A stretch of DNA of 64,000 nucleotides from Siphonodentalium dalli (GCA_032622095.1 CP136061.1:8274447-8338446), one strand, 5' to 3'. Numbered from the stretch's first letter, positions 33,766 through 46,049 are shown. Made by a program: numbers and translations. The notes: generated from the letters alone by a model not told the origin.

Positions 33766-35220
33766 TAAGTATACATGTGGTCAATGTTAGTGTCATCGAT
33801 CTGTCCATTACTAATCATACTGTATTAACAAAACATTCACCTTAACCGCATATTTAAGTATATTTAAATATATAAATGTGTGTATTTAGTAGTACGAGTA
33901 TGTTGCCTCAATTCACAGCTGAACTTAACCCACTAATGAACGAGGAACGTTTCATTGCACCATATCAAACGCAATGGACCATCGGCAATGAGTAAGTTAC
34001 AATCAGCCTTATAATGTCCTTGTGTGGCAGGGTTAGGGTTAACTGAGTCTTTACGGAACTGAGCCAAACGTGTGATGATATGGTGTTTAGAACTCCACGT
34101 CAAAACGAAATGTTGCCAAACCATACTTATTCCTGAAATAACTTGGCACTTCCACAACTAACCCTCAGCGGGCCCATAAACCAGTGAGTTAAAATCCCGT
34201 CACTTCTGGTCACGTATTGCTATCGAATTTATATCCACTTTTGTCGTCCAAAGCAATATTAAATGTCGATGTATGGATAATTCACGAGTCGATCTCTGAC
34301 TTGAGCAATTGACATGCAACTCTCTGTCTGACTATGATTTAGCATTGAACAATTAGCTTTGGGAGATTCCGAAATTATATCATGGTCATATTGCAATATT
34401 TCAAAACGAAAGCGATGCAATATTAAAATCAAGGTTTCAAGTTCAACCCCGCCCACAACCAGTTTCGTCAACATTGACAACAAAAACTCGAAAAACGATA
34501 TTTCAAAACAACCACTCGAATGCCATTGCAAATTCGTTAATTTCTCTGTGAATTAAAGGAAAGACTCTACCTCCAGCTGGACTAATCGATGCACTGAACC
34601 AGAACAAAAATAAATTGCTTGCAAATGGCCGTTCTCCGGCTTCAGTGTTCTGGGAGGTAACCAGATTTAGAGTTGAAATGGTCATCATCCTCTGAAGTCC
34701 CCTGATGTAAGGGGTGCATTAGTTATGTAAGTACTTATTTACAATTTCCCCCATATAATATTCAAAACATTTAAGGTTGATATTCTATAGTGAGGATGTC
34801 GACGGATATATTTAGTTCTGTGTATGCTTATAACAACATAGACATAGTGTTTCACCTGGACAATAATTCGTGCGAGCTTTTTTGTGATTGTCATGTGATA
34901 GGCATGTTGATCTGGATGATATAACATTTGCGGGACGTCCGGTGTATGTGTGGCAATGAGGGTTTTTGTTTTGCTTTAATGCAATTGGGTATAGGGTTGT
35001 TATTAAGTTGAATTACGAGTCATCTTGAATCTTGCATAATACAAATAAACAAAACATGTATACCGATCTGAAACATATAAGAAATTAAATCGAGAATCGC
35101 AGGGTCAGCGTTCCCGCTCAATGTTGATTGGATGTGTTGATTGGATGTGTTGATTGGATGTGTTGACAATAGTTCAAAGGAGAATGCTTGCTTGGTCTGT
35201 TAGGATTTTTCTAATGCTCA
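33766..35220. other. Intergenic, nothing recognised
   Basis: A fourfold GTTGATTGGATGT repeat lies near 35125-35165. No gene. Confidence 0.4.
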
Positions 35221-35675
35221 TAAGATTGTCCATTAATAAATGGACGATCCGTACCTAAATTTTCATTAATCAATGGTCAATCCAACCACGTGTGGCACGC
35301 GAGCTTGGGATTGTCCACTAAACATCACGACATTTATATATAATCCTGCATGTTAGCTTCATATTTAATCTGAAGGGTAATAACTCTATAAAGAATGTAC
35401 CTTTACTAAATAACGGCTCATTAAAAACACTTCTTCAAATATTTCCGTTAATTCGTAAAAACACTTCTTGAAATATCTCCGTTATTTAGTTGATACCAAT
35501 TAAATTAAATGAGTTATTACCCTTCAGATTTAATATGAAGCTAACATGCAGGATTATCTATATATGTCGTGATTTAGTGGACAATCCCAAGCTCGCGTGC
35601 CACGCGTGGTCGGATTGACCATTAATTTAATGAAAATTTAGGTACGGATTGTCCATTTATAAATGGCCAATCTTA
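35221..35675. mobile_element. Foldback MITE, 455 bp
   Basis: TAAGATTGTCCATTAATAAA...GGTACGGATTGTCC-type sequence on each side mirrors the other. Arms of about 190 bp with CCCAAGCTCGCGTGCCACGC and CTTCAGATTTAATATGAAGC surround a centre near 35445. Some arm positions differ, so it is not recent. Confidence 0.75.
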
Positions 35676-35979
35676 AAGAATTGCCTGGATTTTTCATGAA
35701 AATTTAATCATGTTGAAGTTATGATCCGGATGAAAGTCGGATGAAAGTCGGATATTCGGTCTGGCCTGATAATTCTAATAGTTCTCCGAAATGTTTCGGC
35801 GGAATAACTACTTGAAACAAGAATACTCTCTTTGACTAAATATGTTCTACAAACTGGGTCTTCCACATCACTGTAACCTTGGCAACACCGGTCATTCCGG
35901 TAGCAGACATTCACAATTATAATTATATAAGCCAGGATTTTACAATGGAATGCAGTGTAATAACACATGACCAATTTAT

Positions 35980-36012
35980 AGAGAGAGCGCGAGAGAGAGA
36001 GAGAGAGAGAGA
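35980..36012. repeat. (GA)n microsatellite
   Basis: GAGAGAGCGCGAGAGAGAGAG followed by AGAGAGAGA. Confidence 0.9.
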
Positions 36013-36654
36013 AAGACATAGAGAACAGACGCCAGATATATGTAATTACGCTAGAAGCAATTCATTCTCAATTCGAGGCTTTGCAGAGACGTAGTGGATT
36101 CATCATAATTCGTACAATGGGACTTCATCACATCGTGTATATCCAGTTAGCCACTTCATATCAATATTAATGTAAGGTGTGAAATAATTAAAACTTCATA
36201 GCTCATTAACATATCAATGTGAATTCAAACTCCATAGCTCATCAACATAACAATGTGAATTAAATCTCCATTAATACCGGTCAATACATAATTAGCAGAT
36301 TTGCATGAGAATATTTTGTCTATACCTATACGGTAGTATTATTTCTCATATTGAATTGACCTGTGGATGTCACATCTCACGGTGAAAACTGACATTAAGC
36401 TTGAATTTAATTGTATTTAAACGATCCACGATGCATGTTTCGCGCATAATTACGGTGATACTATTATATTAATATACTAGCAAACGTCATTGTAATCAGT
36501 GATGTGACAGAGGTGAATATCGAGCATGTATCGGTAGATATCGGGTTGAGTCAAAATTGAAGCATTTGTTCACTGCCTTTGTTGTCACATAAATTGTTTC
36601 ACATTTGTTTCACATAGTCTGTCTTTACTAGCATGGTACTGGATGCAGACAATG
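36013..36654. other. Region downstream of gene B
   Basis: The 3' UTR of gene B would end here. No AATAAA was found on the minus strand close to the stop; ATTAAA occurs at about 36404-36412 (minus). Nothing else recognised. Confidence 0.35.
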
Positions 36655-36855
36655 AAGTAGTAAGTTGTCCACCCATCAGCTACCACATTGAAGTATTTGT
36701 CCACCCATCGGCTACCACATTGAAGTAGTAAGTTGTCCACCCATCGGCTACCACAATGAAGTAGTAAGTTGTCCACCCATTAGCTACCACAATGAAGTAG
36801 TAAGTTGTCCACCCATCGGCTACCACATTGACATAGTTGTCCACCCATCAGCTAC
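36655..36855 (-). repeat. About 36-bp tandem copies of the gene B stop-codon end
   Basis: On the minus strand GTAGCCGATGGGTGGACAAC, TTACTACTTCAATGTG recurs about six times. The first copy is the coding end of exon 4 (VADGWTTMSMW then TAG). The first spacing is 32 bp and the rest mostly 36 bp, with one 30-bp unit. Confidence 0.85.
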
Positions 36856-37037
36856 CTCTTCGGCATTCACGGTTTTGATACGTTGACATTCTGATGTGGC
36901 GTGATTGTAGTTGAGTGATCTGCACACTGGGGCCTCCTTCATGCACAAAGTTACACAGTGCAACTCACTCCGTGCAATTCCAATCACGTTTGGCTGTCCC
37001 GAAGACTTCATGTTGTTTCTTAAAATCTGATGCCGTG
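36820..37037 (-). CDS. Lectin gene B exon 4: PAN/Apple-like domain
   Basis: Acceptor TTTACTTTTAG|CA on the minus strand, phase 1, 218 nt to the TAG at 36822-36820. Reads RHQILRNNMKSSGQ, GIARSELHCVTLCMK, VCRSLNYNHATSECQRI, EEVADGWTTMSMW. Three cysteines before and one in the SEC motif fit a short PAN/Apple domain; a cysteine present near the end of the gene A copy (HQPCW) is missing here. It is the intact counterpart of the interrupted gene A exon. Tandem repeats copy both of its edges. Confidence 0.8.
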
Positions 37038-37400
37038 CTAAAAGTAAAACGTATATAATTAATGATCACATAGTTCAGATATGACAGTCAGACTGGCAGC
37101 ATGCATTTAGACTATTCAAATTTGATGCCGGTCTATAATTAACTAGGACATGATTAAATGATTACAAAGTTCAGATACGATAGTCAGACTGGAATAATAC
37201 ATGTAGACTATGAGCGTTATATGATGACGGTCTATAATCAACATGGCGTGATTATATGAATACATAGTTTAGATATGAGATCCAGATAGGCAACATATAC
37301 TGATTGTGTTATCCGATGCCGCATTATATACTCAACATGGACATTATTATATTATTACCTAGTTTAGATACGACAGTCATATCGGCAGCATATACTTTAA
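37026..37400 (-). repeat. About 100-bp repeats including the exon 4 acceptor edge, four copies
   Basis: On the plus strand, TCTGATGCCGTGCTAAAAGT at the exon edge recurs as TTTGATGCCGGTCTATAATT, TATGATGACGGTCTATAATC and TCCGATGCCGCATTATATAC, each followed by ATAGTTCAGATAYGA-type sequence and CAGTCAGACTGGCAGCATRC-like sequence. The first copy spans the start of exon 4 and its AG acceptor. Confidence 0.75.
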
Positions 37401-38100
37401 TAGATTAATTATTATATTATGTTCAATGTGTTGTATTTGTTTTTGTCTAAATGTGTTTTTAGGTAACGCATGCGCTTTGGTGTCACCCACAATCATTGAA
37501 ACATAATTATGGCAGCTTCCATTATATACGAACATAACTTCACAAGAATGAATTTAATCTAAGTATGTAATGTTGTAGAGAGTAGCATATACATGTAGTC
37601 GAAGATATTTAACCTAAACAGGATATACTTTATTGTTTTGTATAAGTATTTAAAGTGATGTGAAACACTCCGGTTGGGTGATCAAATATAAATGGAGAAT
37701 AATCTAGCTCAAAGTAGTTATTTTTACGAATATTAACCCATATTTACAGCACACACACCGTATTTCTTATATATTAATTAAATGCAATGTTCGATGGCGA
37801 AATCATTTGCGTTAGTTTATCGCCGATTGTTGCGGCCGCATTGAGATGGAAATTTACAATTATGCGTAGTTCAGACGATGATATCTATGGAGTGGTATGG
37901 TAGATTTCTTGGAGATTTTCGGCGATGGTAGTAGAATAGTACATTCCTACAGTTGGCATATCAACTGAGTACTAACTTATCAGTTTCACGCATCCGAACA
38001 AGTCCATACAATGTCTTTAACTCAGCCACCCATTTGCGAGTGAACCAACCAACCACTTACGGAAAATAACTGATAATTAAGAATGGTCCGCCAACCCATA
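37401..38100. other. Intron 3 of gene B, nothing recognised
   Basis: AT-rich unique sequence. Confidence 0.35.
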
Positions 38101-38104
38101 TTAA

Positions 38105-38467
38105 CCCTTTACCCAACAAAACGGCCAAAACCGGCCAAATAAAGCTTCAACAGCCTAAAATATCTTCGGTCTGTCTCAATAGAACCATACAAATATTGAT
38201 ATCATTGGAACCGGCTCCTTGACCACATTGTGATAGTTACAGTTATGCCCTGTGCCAATGCATTCTCTTATATATGCGAGTCGACCATAGGTCGCCTCGC
38301 ATATATAAGAGAATGCATTTTTACCATTTTTTCTTACATTCTTTAACAATTTTACAATTTTTAATGTGTTAAGCCAATGCATTCTCTTATATATGCGAGG
38401 CGACCTATGGTCGACTCGCATATATAAGAGAATGCATTGGCACAGGGCCCTTCTGTTGGGTAAAGGG
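38105..38467 (+). mobile_element. piggyBac-like MITE with exact TTAA duplication
   Basis: TTAA at 38101-38104 and 38468-38471; ends CCCTTTACCCAACAAAACGG and TGTTGGGTAAAGGG. TTAA duplications with CCC..GGG ends are the signature of piggyBac. It carries two perfect hairpins of ATTCTCTTATATATGCGAGT / CGCATATATAAGAGAATGCA. No ORF. Confidence 0.85.
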
Positions 38468-38504
38468 TTAACACCATCATGGCTGGAGCTTCATGAAATT
38501 TTTT

Positions 38505-38700
38505 GAAAGACCTGTGCCAATTCATTCCCTTACATGGTGAGATTCTCGCATAGTGAGCCTCGCAAATAAAAGATAATACGTTGGACTAACACTATTTAAC
38601 ACAATTGCAATCCAGTGACATACCTTATATACACATATGCGAGCCCAGGTTCCCTTTGGGAGACTTTAATATATAAAAGAACGCACTGACACATGATCTT
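38505..38700 (+). mobile_element. Decayed piece of the same hairpin family
   Basis: CCTGTGCCAATTCATTCCCT, GCCTCGCAAATAAAAGATAA and a later ATATGCGAGCC...AAAAGAACGCACTG resemble the MITE core next door with many changes. Confidence 0.5.
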
Positions 38701-39375
38701 TAATGATTTAAACATATTTTATTATCCCTCAATAAACAAAATACAAATAAAGATAGTAGAATTGATGATGTCGATGAGAAGCGATAAAGGGATCAGAGCA
38801 CACGTTATAGAACTCATGGAAGCTCCTATCCCTTATGTGAAGGGAGAATATTGATTCATTTCGTTTGGGGCTCAAGATGAGTTGTGTAGACATATTGGTA
38901 AAAAAAGCTGGAGAAATTTCATTATTTTTGTTTCTTTTCTTCTATGTATGTAGTATCAGTAACAACATTCAAAAGATAGGGGATGTAGTTCTTAAAATGG
39001 CGATCTGAGTCGGTTAAGTTTAGTTTGGTTTAGTGTGGTTCACTGCCTAGTCCTCACTAGAAATCTTGATCTTTAATGCTGCACCAGCGCAGCTCACGTA
39101 ATGGACAACATGGTTAAATATGATGAGGATCCCGATGTTAACTTCTACTTAACAGCATACCCTCTATACAACCAATGTCGGTAATTTAAGCAGCATGGTC
39201 CTCTATACAATCAATGTCGGTAGTATTCGCACAAACTTTACCGACCATCAAATAAAATTTGCACCCGCGGGTTATAATTTTCAAAATGGTACCCCATGTT
39301 ATCCACACGTAGAACACACAAGAACACCCCCTCCCACATCGCAGCATCCGTGGGCCGTGGGATGAAACACTCCGT
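38701..39375. other. Intron 3 of gene B
   Basis: A 36-bp tandem duplication (CCTCTATACAACCAATGTCG) lies at about 39170-39235. Otherwise nothing recognised. Confidence 0.4.
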
Positions 39376-39475
39376 GTCACCACACCCTGTGTGCGATCAC
39401 TATTTTTCCTGACTCTATAACCTCACATGAAATATCATTCGTCCACACAGGGTGAAAGGAGAGTTAGGATTAGGA
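39376..39475 (-). pseudogene. Partial duplicate of the end of gene B exon 3
   Basis: CACCCTGTGTGCGATCAC, TTTTTCCTGACTCTATAACC, TCACATGAAAT and CACACAGGGTGAAAGGAGAG match 39742-39850 (GCCCTGTGTGAGACAATG, TTCCTGACTGTAAACTCACA, CACACAGGGTTAAAGGAGAG). It includes the exon's donor region but has an internal gap of about 27 bp, so it is not a usable exon. Confidence 0.75.
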
Positions 39476-39740
39476 TTAGTGTTACGGTTAGACTAAGGTT
39501 ATGGTTAGGGTTAGGGTTAGGGTTAGGGTTGGGGTTAGTGTTAGGGTTAGGGTTAGTGTTAGGGTTAAGGTCAGGGCTAGGGTTAGGGTTAGGGTCAGGG
39601 CTCGGGCTAGGATAAGGATTAGGGCTATGCTATGGTCAGGGTTAGGGTTATGATTAGGTTATGCCTATTGTTAGTTTATGGTTGGAGTTTGTGTTAGGAT
39701 TAGGGTTAGTGTTAGGGTCAGTTTGGGTTAGGTTAGTGTT
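39460..39740 (+). repeat. Degenerate TTAGGG-type array, internal
   Basis: GGTTAGGGTTAGGGTTAGGG runs with GTTAGTGTTAGGG, GGGCTAGGGTCAGGG and similar variants. Metazoan telomeres use TTAGGG, but here the array sits between two copies of an exon-3 segment inside an intron. It appears to start from AGAGTTAGGATTAGG in the duplicate. It is not a chromosome end. Confidence 0.9.
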
Positions 39741-39782
39741 ACGCCCTGTGTGAGACAATGTGATTCCTGACTGTAAACTCAC

Positions 39783-40028
39783 ATGGCATGATGCTGGTCC
39801 AATGTTGGCCGTACACTTCCACTTCACACAGGGTTAAAGGAGAGTTATCTGTTTGTCCAATCTTTTGCAACTTCACATATTGGCCGACAAGGTTTCTTGA
39901 ACATGGCAGCTCTTGCGTGGCTCCATCTGGAAAACTTCCTGGGTAGTCATGGCAACGATCATTCAAAACACCCTCACCATTTTTGTACGTGAAATACACG
40001 TCTATTGTGAAATTGTTGAGGCGATTGC
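39783..40028 (-). CDS. Lectin gene B exon 3: second half of FTP domain
   Basis: Minus-strand acceptor TTTTGTTCCAG|GC and donor CCAT|GTGAGT; 246 nt, phase 1 at both ends. Translation with the carried-over G reads GNRLNNFTIDVYFTY, VLNDRCHDYPGSFPDG, LPCSRNLVGQYVKLQK, LTLCEVEVYGQHW. It matches gene A exon 3 along its whole length, including RC, PC and LC cysteines; the final PC of gene A is not conserved (GQHW here), so one disulfide may differ. A duplicate of its end lies about 365 bp downstream, with a TTAGGG-like array between. Confidence 0.85.
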
Positions 40029-40231
40029 CTGGAACAAAATACCAGAATTAAATTAACCCCTCTCTATACTAATGGATTTTGCCTTTCAGTAATAAAAATA
40101 CATGCACATTGGAATAATCTATCATCCATTTGTAGTGATACCAAGGTGATAACAGCAGACGACAGATAAATACAATTGTAGAAGGAGCCCTATTTATTTA
40201 GACAATAAGTTCAACGACGCATGGTCGTGAA

Positions 40232-40947
40232 TTGAACTTATTATCTAAACATTTCATATACGATAACTACTCATCAATGATGCTTTAGTATATAAAGGGT
40301 TAAACTTATTATCTGAACATTTCCTATGGGATAACTACTCATCAATGATGCTTTAGTATAGAAAGGATTAAACTTATGATCTAAACATTTCATATAGGAT
40401 AACTAATCAGCAATGATGCTTTAGTATAGAAAGGGTTAAACTTATTATATAAACATTTCATATAGGATAACTACTCATCAATGATGCTTTAGTATAGAAA
40501 GGGTTAAACTTATGATCTAAACATTTCATATAGGATAACTAATCAGCAATGATGCTTTAGTATAGAAAGGGTTAAACTTATTATATAAACATTTCATATA
40601 GGATAACTACTCATCAATGATGCTTTAGTATAGAAAGGGTTAAACTTATGATCTAAACATTTCATATAGGATAACTACTCATCAATGATGATTTAGTATA
40701 GAAAGGCTTAAATTTATGATCTAAACATTCCATATAGGATAACTACCCATCAGTGATGATTTAGAATAGAAAGGGTTAAACTTATGATCTGAACATTTCA
40801 TATAGGATAACTACTCATCAATAAATGGTGATTTAGTATAGAAAGGGTTAAACTTATTATATGAACATTTCCAATGTTAAAACTACTCATCAATGATGCT
40901 TTAGTATAGAAAGGGTTAAACTTATGATATAAACATTTAATATAGGA
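40232..40947. repeat. 68-bp satellite, first block
   Basis: Units of GGGTTAAACTTATGATCTGA, ACATTTCATATAGGATAACT, ACTCATCAATGATGCTTTAG, TATAGAAA. About ten copies. The last TATAGGA (40941-40947) is the left target duplication of a LINE. Confidence 0.95.
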
Positions 40948-41362
40948 ATTTTAAATGCTCATCCGATCAAAATTATGTCATAACCAAGGTAATTATAACG
41001 CTTTCTTATCATTGAGTTATAAATGGAAATTTGCTTCGTAATTCACGCCGTGAACATGGGAAAATCCGCGCATGGTCACTAACAGAAATAAACTTCGTTT
41101 ATAGGCTTAGAACTCAATTTCGAAAGCTATATCCCTTAATCACTTGAAATCCTGTAAACAATTTCCTGAGTTCACGGTGTGAAACTATTAAAACTAATTT
41201 TCTTACAAAAGAAAAAAATTACTATGAAAACATATATGCATCTTACAATGTATAAAACTGTTTACAGGCGCAACGTCGTGTGCAGACCGAACTCAAACCA
41301 CTGGTATATGCTAACCGATCTGAACAAGGGCATAAATGTTATTACAAATATCATGAAACCAC

Positions 41363-43885
41363 ATGATGGCCACAAATAACGTAACACTGAGTGAGGTTAG
41401 GGAAGCGCTTAATTTCGATCTTGCCGCCAAATGGGCTAGCCTAGAGGAAGACGAAGAACCAACTTTGTTCATTTTTGATAAAAACAATTGCCGTTACTTC
41501 TCAACTTTACAAGCAAAGGATATTCTCAACAAGAAGAATAAACTGTCAATGTTTGGTCTTAACTGCAGAAGCCTCAATGCAAATTTTGAAAATTTACAAA
41601 ATCTTTTATGTGACATGAAAATCAATGACAACAATCTTGATATAATAGCGCTAACCGAAACATTCAAAATACACCAAGCATCGGACTTTAAACTCTCCGG
41701 TTATCATCCCATAGAATTTAAATCAAGGCCTGATCACGATGATGGTAGGGGTGGTGTTGGTATTTACATAAGAGACACTATTACGTATAAAAACAGACCC
41801 GATCTATCAATATTTATCCCCCATGTTATTGAAACTGTGTTCATTGAGCTTGAATTCGGAAAACATGAAATATATATCATAGGATGTATTTATAGACCTA
41901 ACACGGCACCAAAAGCTGACTTTGACAAGTTTGCCTCTAAATTTGACGAACTCTTAGATATAATAAAAAATCATAAGACTTATATAATCGGTGATTTCAA
42001 TATCGATCTACTAAATTTCGATGCGCACAATAAAACAAACGACTTTTTAAACAATGTATTCACACGAGGATTCGTGCCCATGATAACAAAACCGACAAGA
42101 ATGACCGATCACTCAGCGACCCTTATCGATCATATATACACAAATAATCTTCGAAACGAACACTGCTCTGGTATAGTTACATGTGATTTGTCAGATCACT
42201 TTGGGGTATTTCTCACTGACACCGAAGGTCATAACGGACATAACCGATTCAAAAACCCACATGAAATAATGCGCACTCCCAGACGAAACTTTTCCCAAGA
42301 AAATATTAATAAATTCAACGATACTCTTAAATCGTGTAATTTCCATTCGGTTTGTAATTGTAATAATATAGATCAAGCATACGAAAACTTTTTGGATATC
42401 TATTTGACAGCATACAATGTAGCTTTTCCGCCCATTAACCGAAACATACCCAAAAAAATCATCAAACGCGAACCATGGATGACCACCGGATTAATAAGAT
42501 CTTCACTTAAGAAACAAGAACTATATACCCATAAACTAAGCTCGCCCTCCTCCATCCATACGAATTCCTACCTCAAATATCGACAACTATATAACAAACT
42601 TATCCGGAAAAGTAGAAGCATGTATTACTGTGAGATATTAGAAAAAAATAAGTATAGTTTAAAAGAAACATGGAAGACCCTCAAATGTGCAATAAAACGA
42701 GACAAAAATACGGGTGGCTACCCGAATGTTCTACATGATAACAACATACAATTTACAAATCCTGACACTATCGCTGAAAAATTTAATGACTATTTTTCCA
42801 ATATAGGTCAAAAAACCACAGAACTTATTGAAAATCACACAGATGTAAACTTCCTCGATTATTTAACGAATAGACAAAGCAACGAGCTAAATATTACGCC
42901 CACCACAATCCAAGAGGTTATTTTAACTTGCTACTCAATGAATGGAAAAACCAGCAGTGACTTTAATGGAATATCTACAAAACTGATGAAGGAAACCATA
43001 TTTTCTGTAGCACCAGCATTAAAGCATATATTCAACTTGTCGTTCAAACAAGGTCATGTTCCTAACAAAATGAAAATAGCTAAAGTTGTACCAATACCGA
43101 AAAATATTGACAAGGGGGACATAAACAATTATCGTCCAATAAGCATTCTTCCCGAATTTTCTAAACTACTCGAAAAACTCATGCAAAAACGTTTAGTTGA
43201 TTTTCTTAATGAATCGGACATCTTATTTAAACATCAGTACGGATTTCGCCCAAACCATTCAACTTTTCATCCCATCATTCATCTACTGGATCATGTTGTA
43301 AAAAATAACGACAAGCCCACGAAAGATTCCACCGTAGTCCTTTTTCTTGATCTGTCCAAAGCTTTTGACACAATAAACCACGAAATCTTACTTACAAAAC
43401 TTGAACATTATGGAATTAGAGGCATGGCAAACAACTGGTTTCGAAGCTATCTCAATGAGAGACGACAATACGTAGAATTCAATGGAAGCAAGTCAAATCT
43501 CCTAAAAACATCATCTGGTGTTCCTCAGGGCTCCTTACTCGGGCCCATAATATTTCTCCTCTACGTGAACGATATGTCAAATGCAACTACTATGGATCTC
43601 TTATCATATGCCGACGATACAACCCTTGTGGCCAGTGGACAAAATGAAGCGTTAATCCAAAGTTATGTCAATAACGAATTAAGAAATCTATCTGACTGGT
43701 GTTGCTGCAACAAACTAGCCATCAATGCTAACAAAAGCAATTATATGCTCTTGCATCCACAAAACAATGACAAAAAATGGAATACAATTAAAATATATCT
43801 CAATGGAGCCGAACTTCTACGGATAGGGAACATGCGGAGCGAATCGTCTGCCAAATCTTTAGGTATCCATATAGATGAAACCTGA
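41363..43885 (+). CDS. LINE endonuclease-reverse transcriptase, main part
   Basis: 840 codons from the ATG at 41363, the first Met in the frame. Apurinic-type endonuclease (about residues 65-285) with LNCRSLN, LTETF, GDFNIDL and LSDHFG, the catalytic Asn, Glu, Asp/Asn and Asp-His. RT (about 540-780) with [54 protein letters not shown] and YADDTT. Both active sites look intact. The frame ends at a TGA reached after a single-base loss near 43880 (after GIHIDE); the homologous frame resumes at once. The enzyme nicks target DNA and reverse-transcribes the element RNA there. Confidence 0.9.
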   Translation: MMATNNVTLSEVREALNFDLAAKWASLEEDEEPTLFIFDKNNCRYFSTLQAKDILNKKNKLSMFGLNCRSLNANFENLQNLLCDMKINDNNLDIIALTETFKIHQASDFKLSGYHPIEFKSRPDHDDGRGGVGIYIRDTITYKNRPDLSIFIPHVIETVFIELEFGKHEIYIIGCIYRPNTAPKADFDKFASKFDELLDIIKNHKTYIIGDFNIDLLNFDAHNKTNDFLNNVFTRGFVPMITKPTRMTDHSATLIDHIYTNNLRNEHCSGIVTCDLSDHFGVFLTDTEGHNGHNRFKNPHEIMRTPRRNFSQENINKFNDTLKSCNFHSVCNCNNIDQAYENFLDIYLTAYNVAFPPINRNIPKKIIKREPWMTTGLIRSSLKKQELYTHKLSSPSSIHTNSYLKYRQLYNKLIRKSRSMYYCEILEKNKYSLKETWKTLKCAIKRDKNTGGYPNVLHDNNIQFTNPDTIAEKFNDYFSNIGQKTTELIENHTDVNFLDYLTNRQSNELNITPTTIQEVILTCYSMNGKTSSDFNGISTKLMKETIFSVAPALKHIFNLSFKQGHVPNKMKIAKVVPIPKNIDKGDINNYRPISILPEFSKLLEKLMQKRLVDFLNESDILFKHQYGFRPNHSTFHPIIHLLDHVVKNNDKPTKDSTVVLFLDLSKAFDTINHEILLTKLEHYGIRGMANNWFRSYLNERRQYVEFNGSKSNLLKTSSGVPQGSLLGPIIFLLYVNDMSNATTMDLLSYADDTTLVASGQNEALIQSYVNNELRNLSDWCCCNKLAINANKSNYMLLHPQNNDKKWNTIKIYLNGAELLRIGNMRSESSAKSLGIHIDET

Positions 43886-44496
43886 CCTTTAATAAACACA
43901 TTTCTATTGTATGCTCAAAAATGGCACATGCAATTTATTGCATTAATAAAGTTAAACATTTTCTCCCGAGCAAGGCTCTCAAAACATTATACTTCGCCAT
44001 AATTCAAAGCCACTTAGTTTATGGCATCCAAATATGGGGACATGTGCCAGCAGTGAAGAAACTATATTTATTACAAAAACGAGCCATGAGAATTATATGT
44101 AACAAAAAATATAGAAGTCACACCGATCCTCTTTTCAAACAAGAAAACATTTTAAAAATAAATGATTTACATAAATTACATGCATCCATTTTCATGCATG
44201 ATTGGTACTACGATCGCGTACCAGTGTCTTTTTCTGGTATGTATGACAAGAGAGCAGAACCAAATAGACGACAACTTAATCCTATAGTACAAAACAAATT
44301 CAGGACCATCTCTTTTTCTAAAGTTCTCCCATACCATTCATTCCCCTTTATGTGGAATTCCCTTGAAAGTAAATATACCTCTAAACAATCAAGACATGTG
44401 TTCCGAAAACGTTTGAAAACGGATATCATTAATACCTATCCAGCTAGCGTGCGATGCAAAAACCGAAGATGCCCTGATTGCACAAACGATACATAA
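43886..44496 (+). CDS. LINE ORF C-terminal part, shifted frame
   Basis: Continues the RT thumb and C-terminal region in the -1 frame. [19 protein letters not shown] precedes the first Met of this frame (43921), showing homology already before it. Then come VYGIQIWGHVPAVKK, LQKRAMRIICNKKYRSHT, FMHDWYY, and a short Cys-rich end (CKNRRCPDC). The same block is in the truncated LINE at 55778-56452. With the frameshift the copy would not make a full protein. Confidence 0.85.
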
Positions 44497-44913
44497 TTTT
44501 CTGATAACAAAAAAACAAAAAAACAAAAAAACAAAAAAACATTCCCAAAACCTCACTCACATTATTCCTACTCGGTTCCACTCACACATGAATATTCATA
44601 GTATTCATTCAGTATATCGACCAAGTAGGTGCCCATACATATGAACCACTTTTCGTACCATCGCCCTAACAACGCCTATATATACAAAAAAACAGTCTGC
44701 ACACGATAAACGTAACCTAAAAACAATCAAATTAATTCGGCCATCTTCATCATATAATCTGTCACCACACCCAGGGGTGATAGGAAGACAGTCAGTCATG
44801 ACTATATCACCCCTAGCAATATACATGTATAGTCTATCAATATTATATTTATTTGTAATTGTACTTTCCATGTGTGTATATTGTAAATAAAATTATCCTA
44901 TCCTATCCTATCC

Positions 44914-45236
44914 TATAGGATAACTTCTCATCAATAATGCTTTAGTATAGAATGGGTTAAACTTATTATCAAAACATTTCATATAGGATAACTTCTCATC
45001 AATGATGCTTTAGTATAGAATGGGTTAAACTTATTATCAAAACATTTCATATAGGATAACTTCTCATCAATGATGCTTTAGTATAGAAAGGGTATACATA
45101 TGATCTAAACATTGCATATAGGATAACTTCTCATCAATGCTGATTTAATATAGAAAGGGTTAAACTTATTATATGAACATTCCTTATGGGATAACTACTC
45201 ATCAATGATGCTTTATTACAGAAAGGGTTAAAGTGA
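44914..45236. repeat. 68-bp satellite, short block right of the LINE
   Basis: About five units. Its variants (AGGATAACTTCTCATCAAT, AGAATGGGTTAAACTTATTATCAAAAC split across units) equal those following the matching site at about 49900 and 52765. Confidence 0.9.
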
Positions 45237-46049
45237 TGTGAAACGTAAATTGAACCTCACAATTGAGTTCCCTGCGTTATTCTGTGGAAAGACTGAATAA
45301 AATAACCCCCATACACGAAATGCCCTAACCAGTTATCAGTTTGTACTAATTATACGGCCACGTAACTAACTATTTACTTTCCCTCAATCGGGACGAATAA
45401 TTCCACTGTAAACGCGAAATAAATACACAAACGAGTTGTCGTGTGCAGTCGCGGAAACACCCGAACACTTCCGACTTGGTCGGGATTGAGTCGGCTTTCG
45501 TTCTCAGAAAATAGCTTCCGTGGAGGGAGGCCGTTTGCTGGAATAGCGTAACATCAGCTTAATAAAACGAAAAACAAGCGGTATAGTCAATTCGAATGGG
45601 AGGGATATAAAAGGAATTATTGCCTGAAATCACCAACGGAAGAACATTGACCGAGTTATGAAAGAATTATAATCAAAGTGGTCATGATCGAGCAATGAAC
45701 AACGGTAACAGTTGAAAATGTTACTATTTATAGAAATTTGTAATCGTTGCAGATCGTTGACCGATTTTATGATCGAACTACAGCAGGTACAGTCTCGTGC
45801 AGAAAGAGTTGTCTTACATGTGTATTTCAAACTGTTTAATTACCTGTGCAATGCTACATGTGTGCCATATTGCTATTCACTATTCTAGTACAGACCGTAT
45901 TTGTTTGGGACAGCGATAGTGGTATAGATATCCATGTGGAATTATGTTTTCTTCAATTTTTGAGTTTATATAGGCCAAATAAATATACCATAAGATGGAC
46001 TCAATCATTGACAGTTAAAATTGGATGGAAGTAAAGAAGTGTTGTGTAT

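Larger units (their letters stand above)
40948..44913 (+). mobile_element. Nearly full-length LINE inserted in the satellite
   Basis: Bounded by TATAGGA at 40941-40947 and 44914-44920. Layout: about 415 bp of 5' sequence, an endonuclease-RT ORF with one frameshift, a 3' UTR with the hairpin GGGGTGATAGGAAGACAG...CTATATCACCCC, then AATAAAATT and (ATCCT)n. No separate ORF1 is recognised; a 66-codon frame at 41179-41379 overlaps the main ORF start and has no known domain. It lies in sense on the plus strand, antisense to lectin gene B. Clade within CR1/L2/jockey is not resolved. Confidence 0.85.

Noticed and set aside
39460..39740. A chromosome end or true telomere
   Set aside because: The array is short, degenerate, and flanked on both sides by copies of the same exon segment, with genes beyond.
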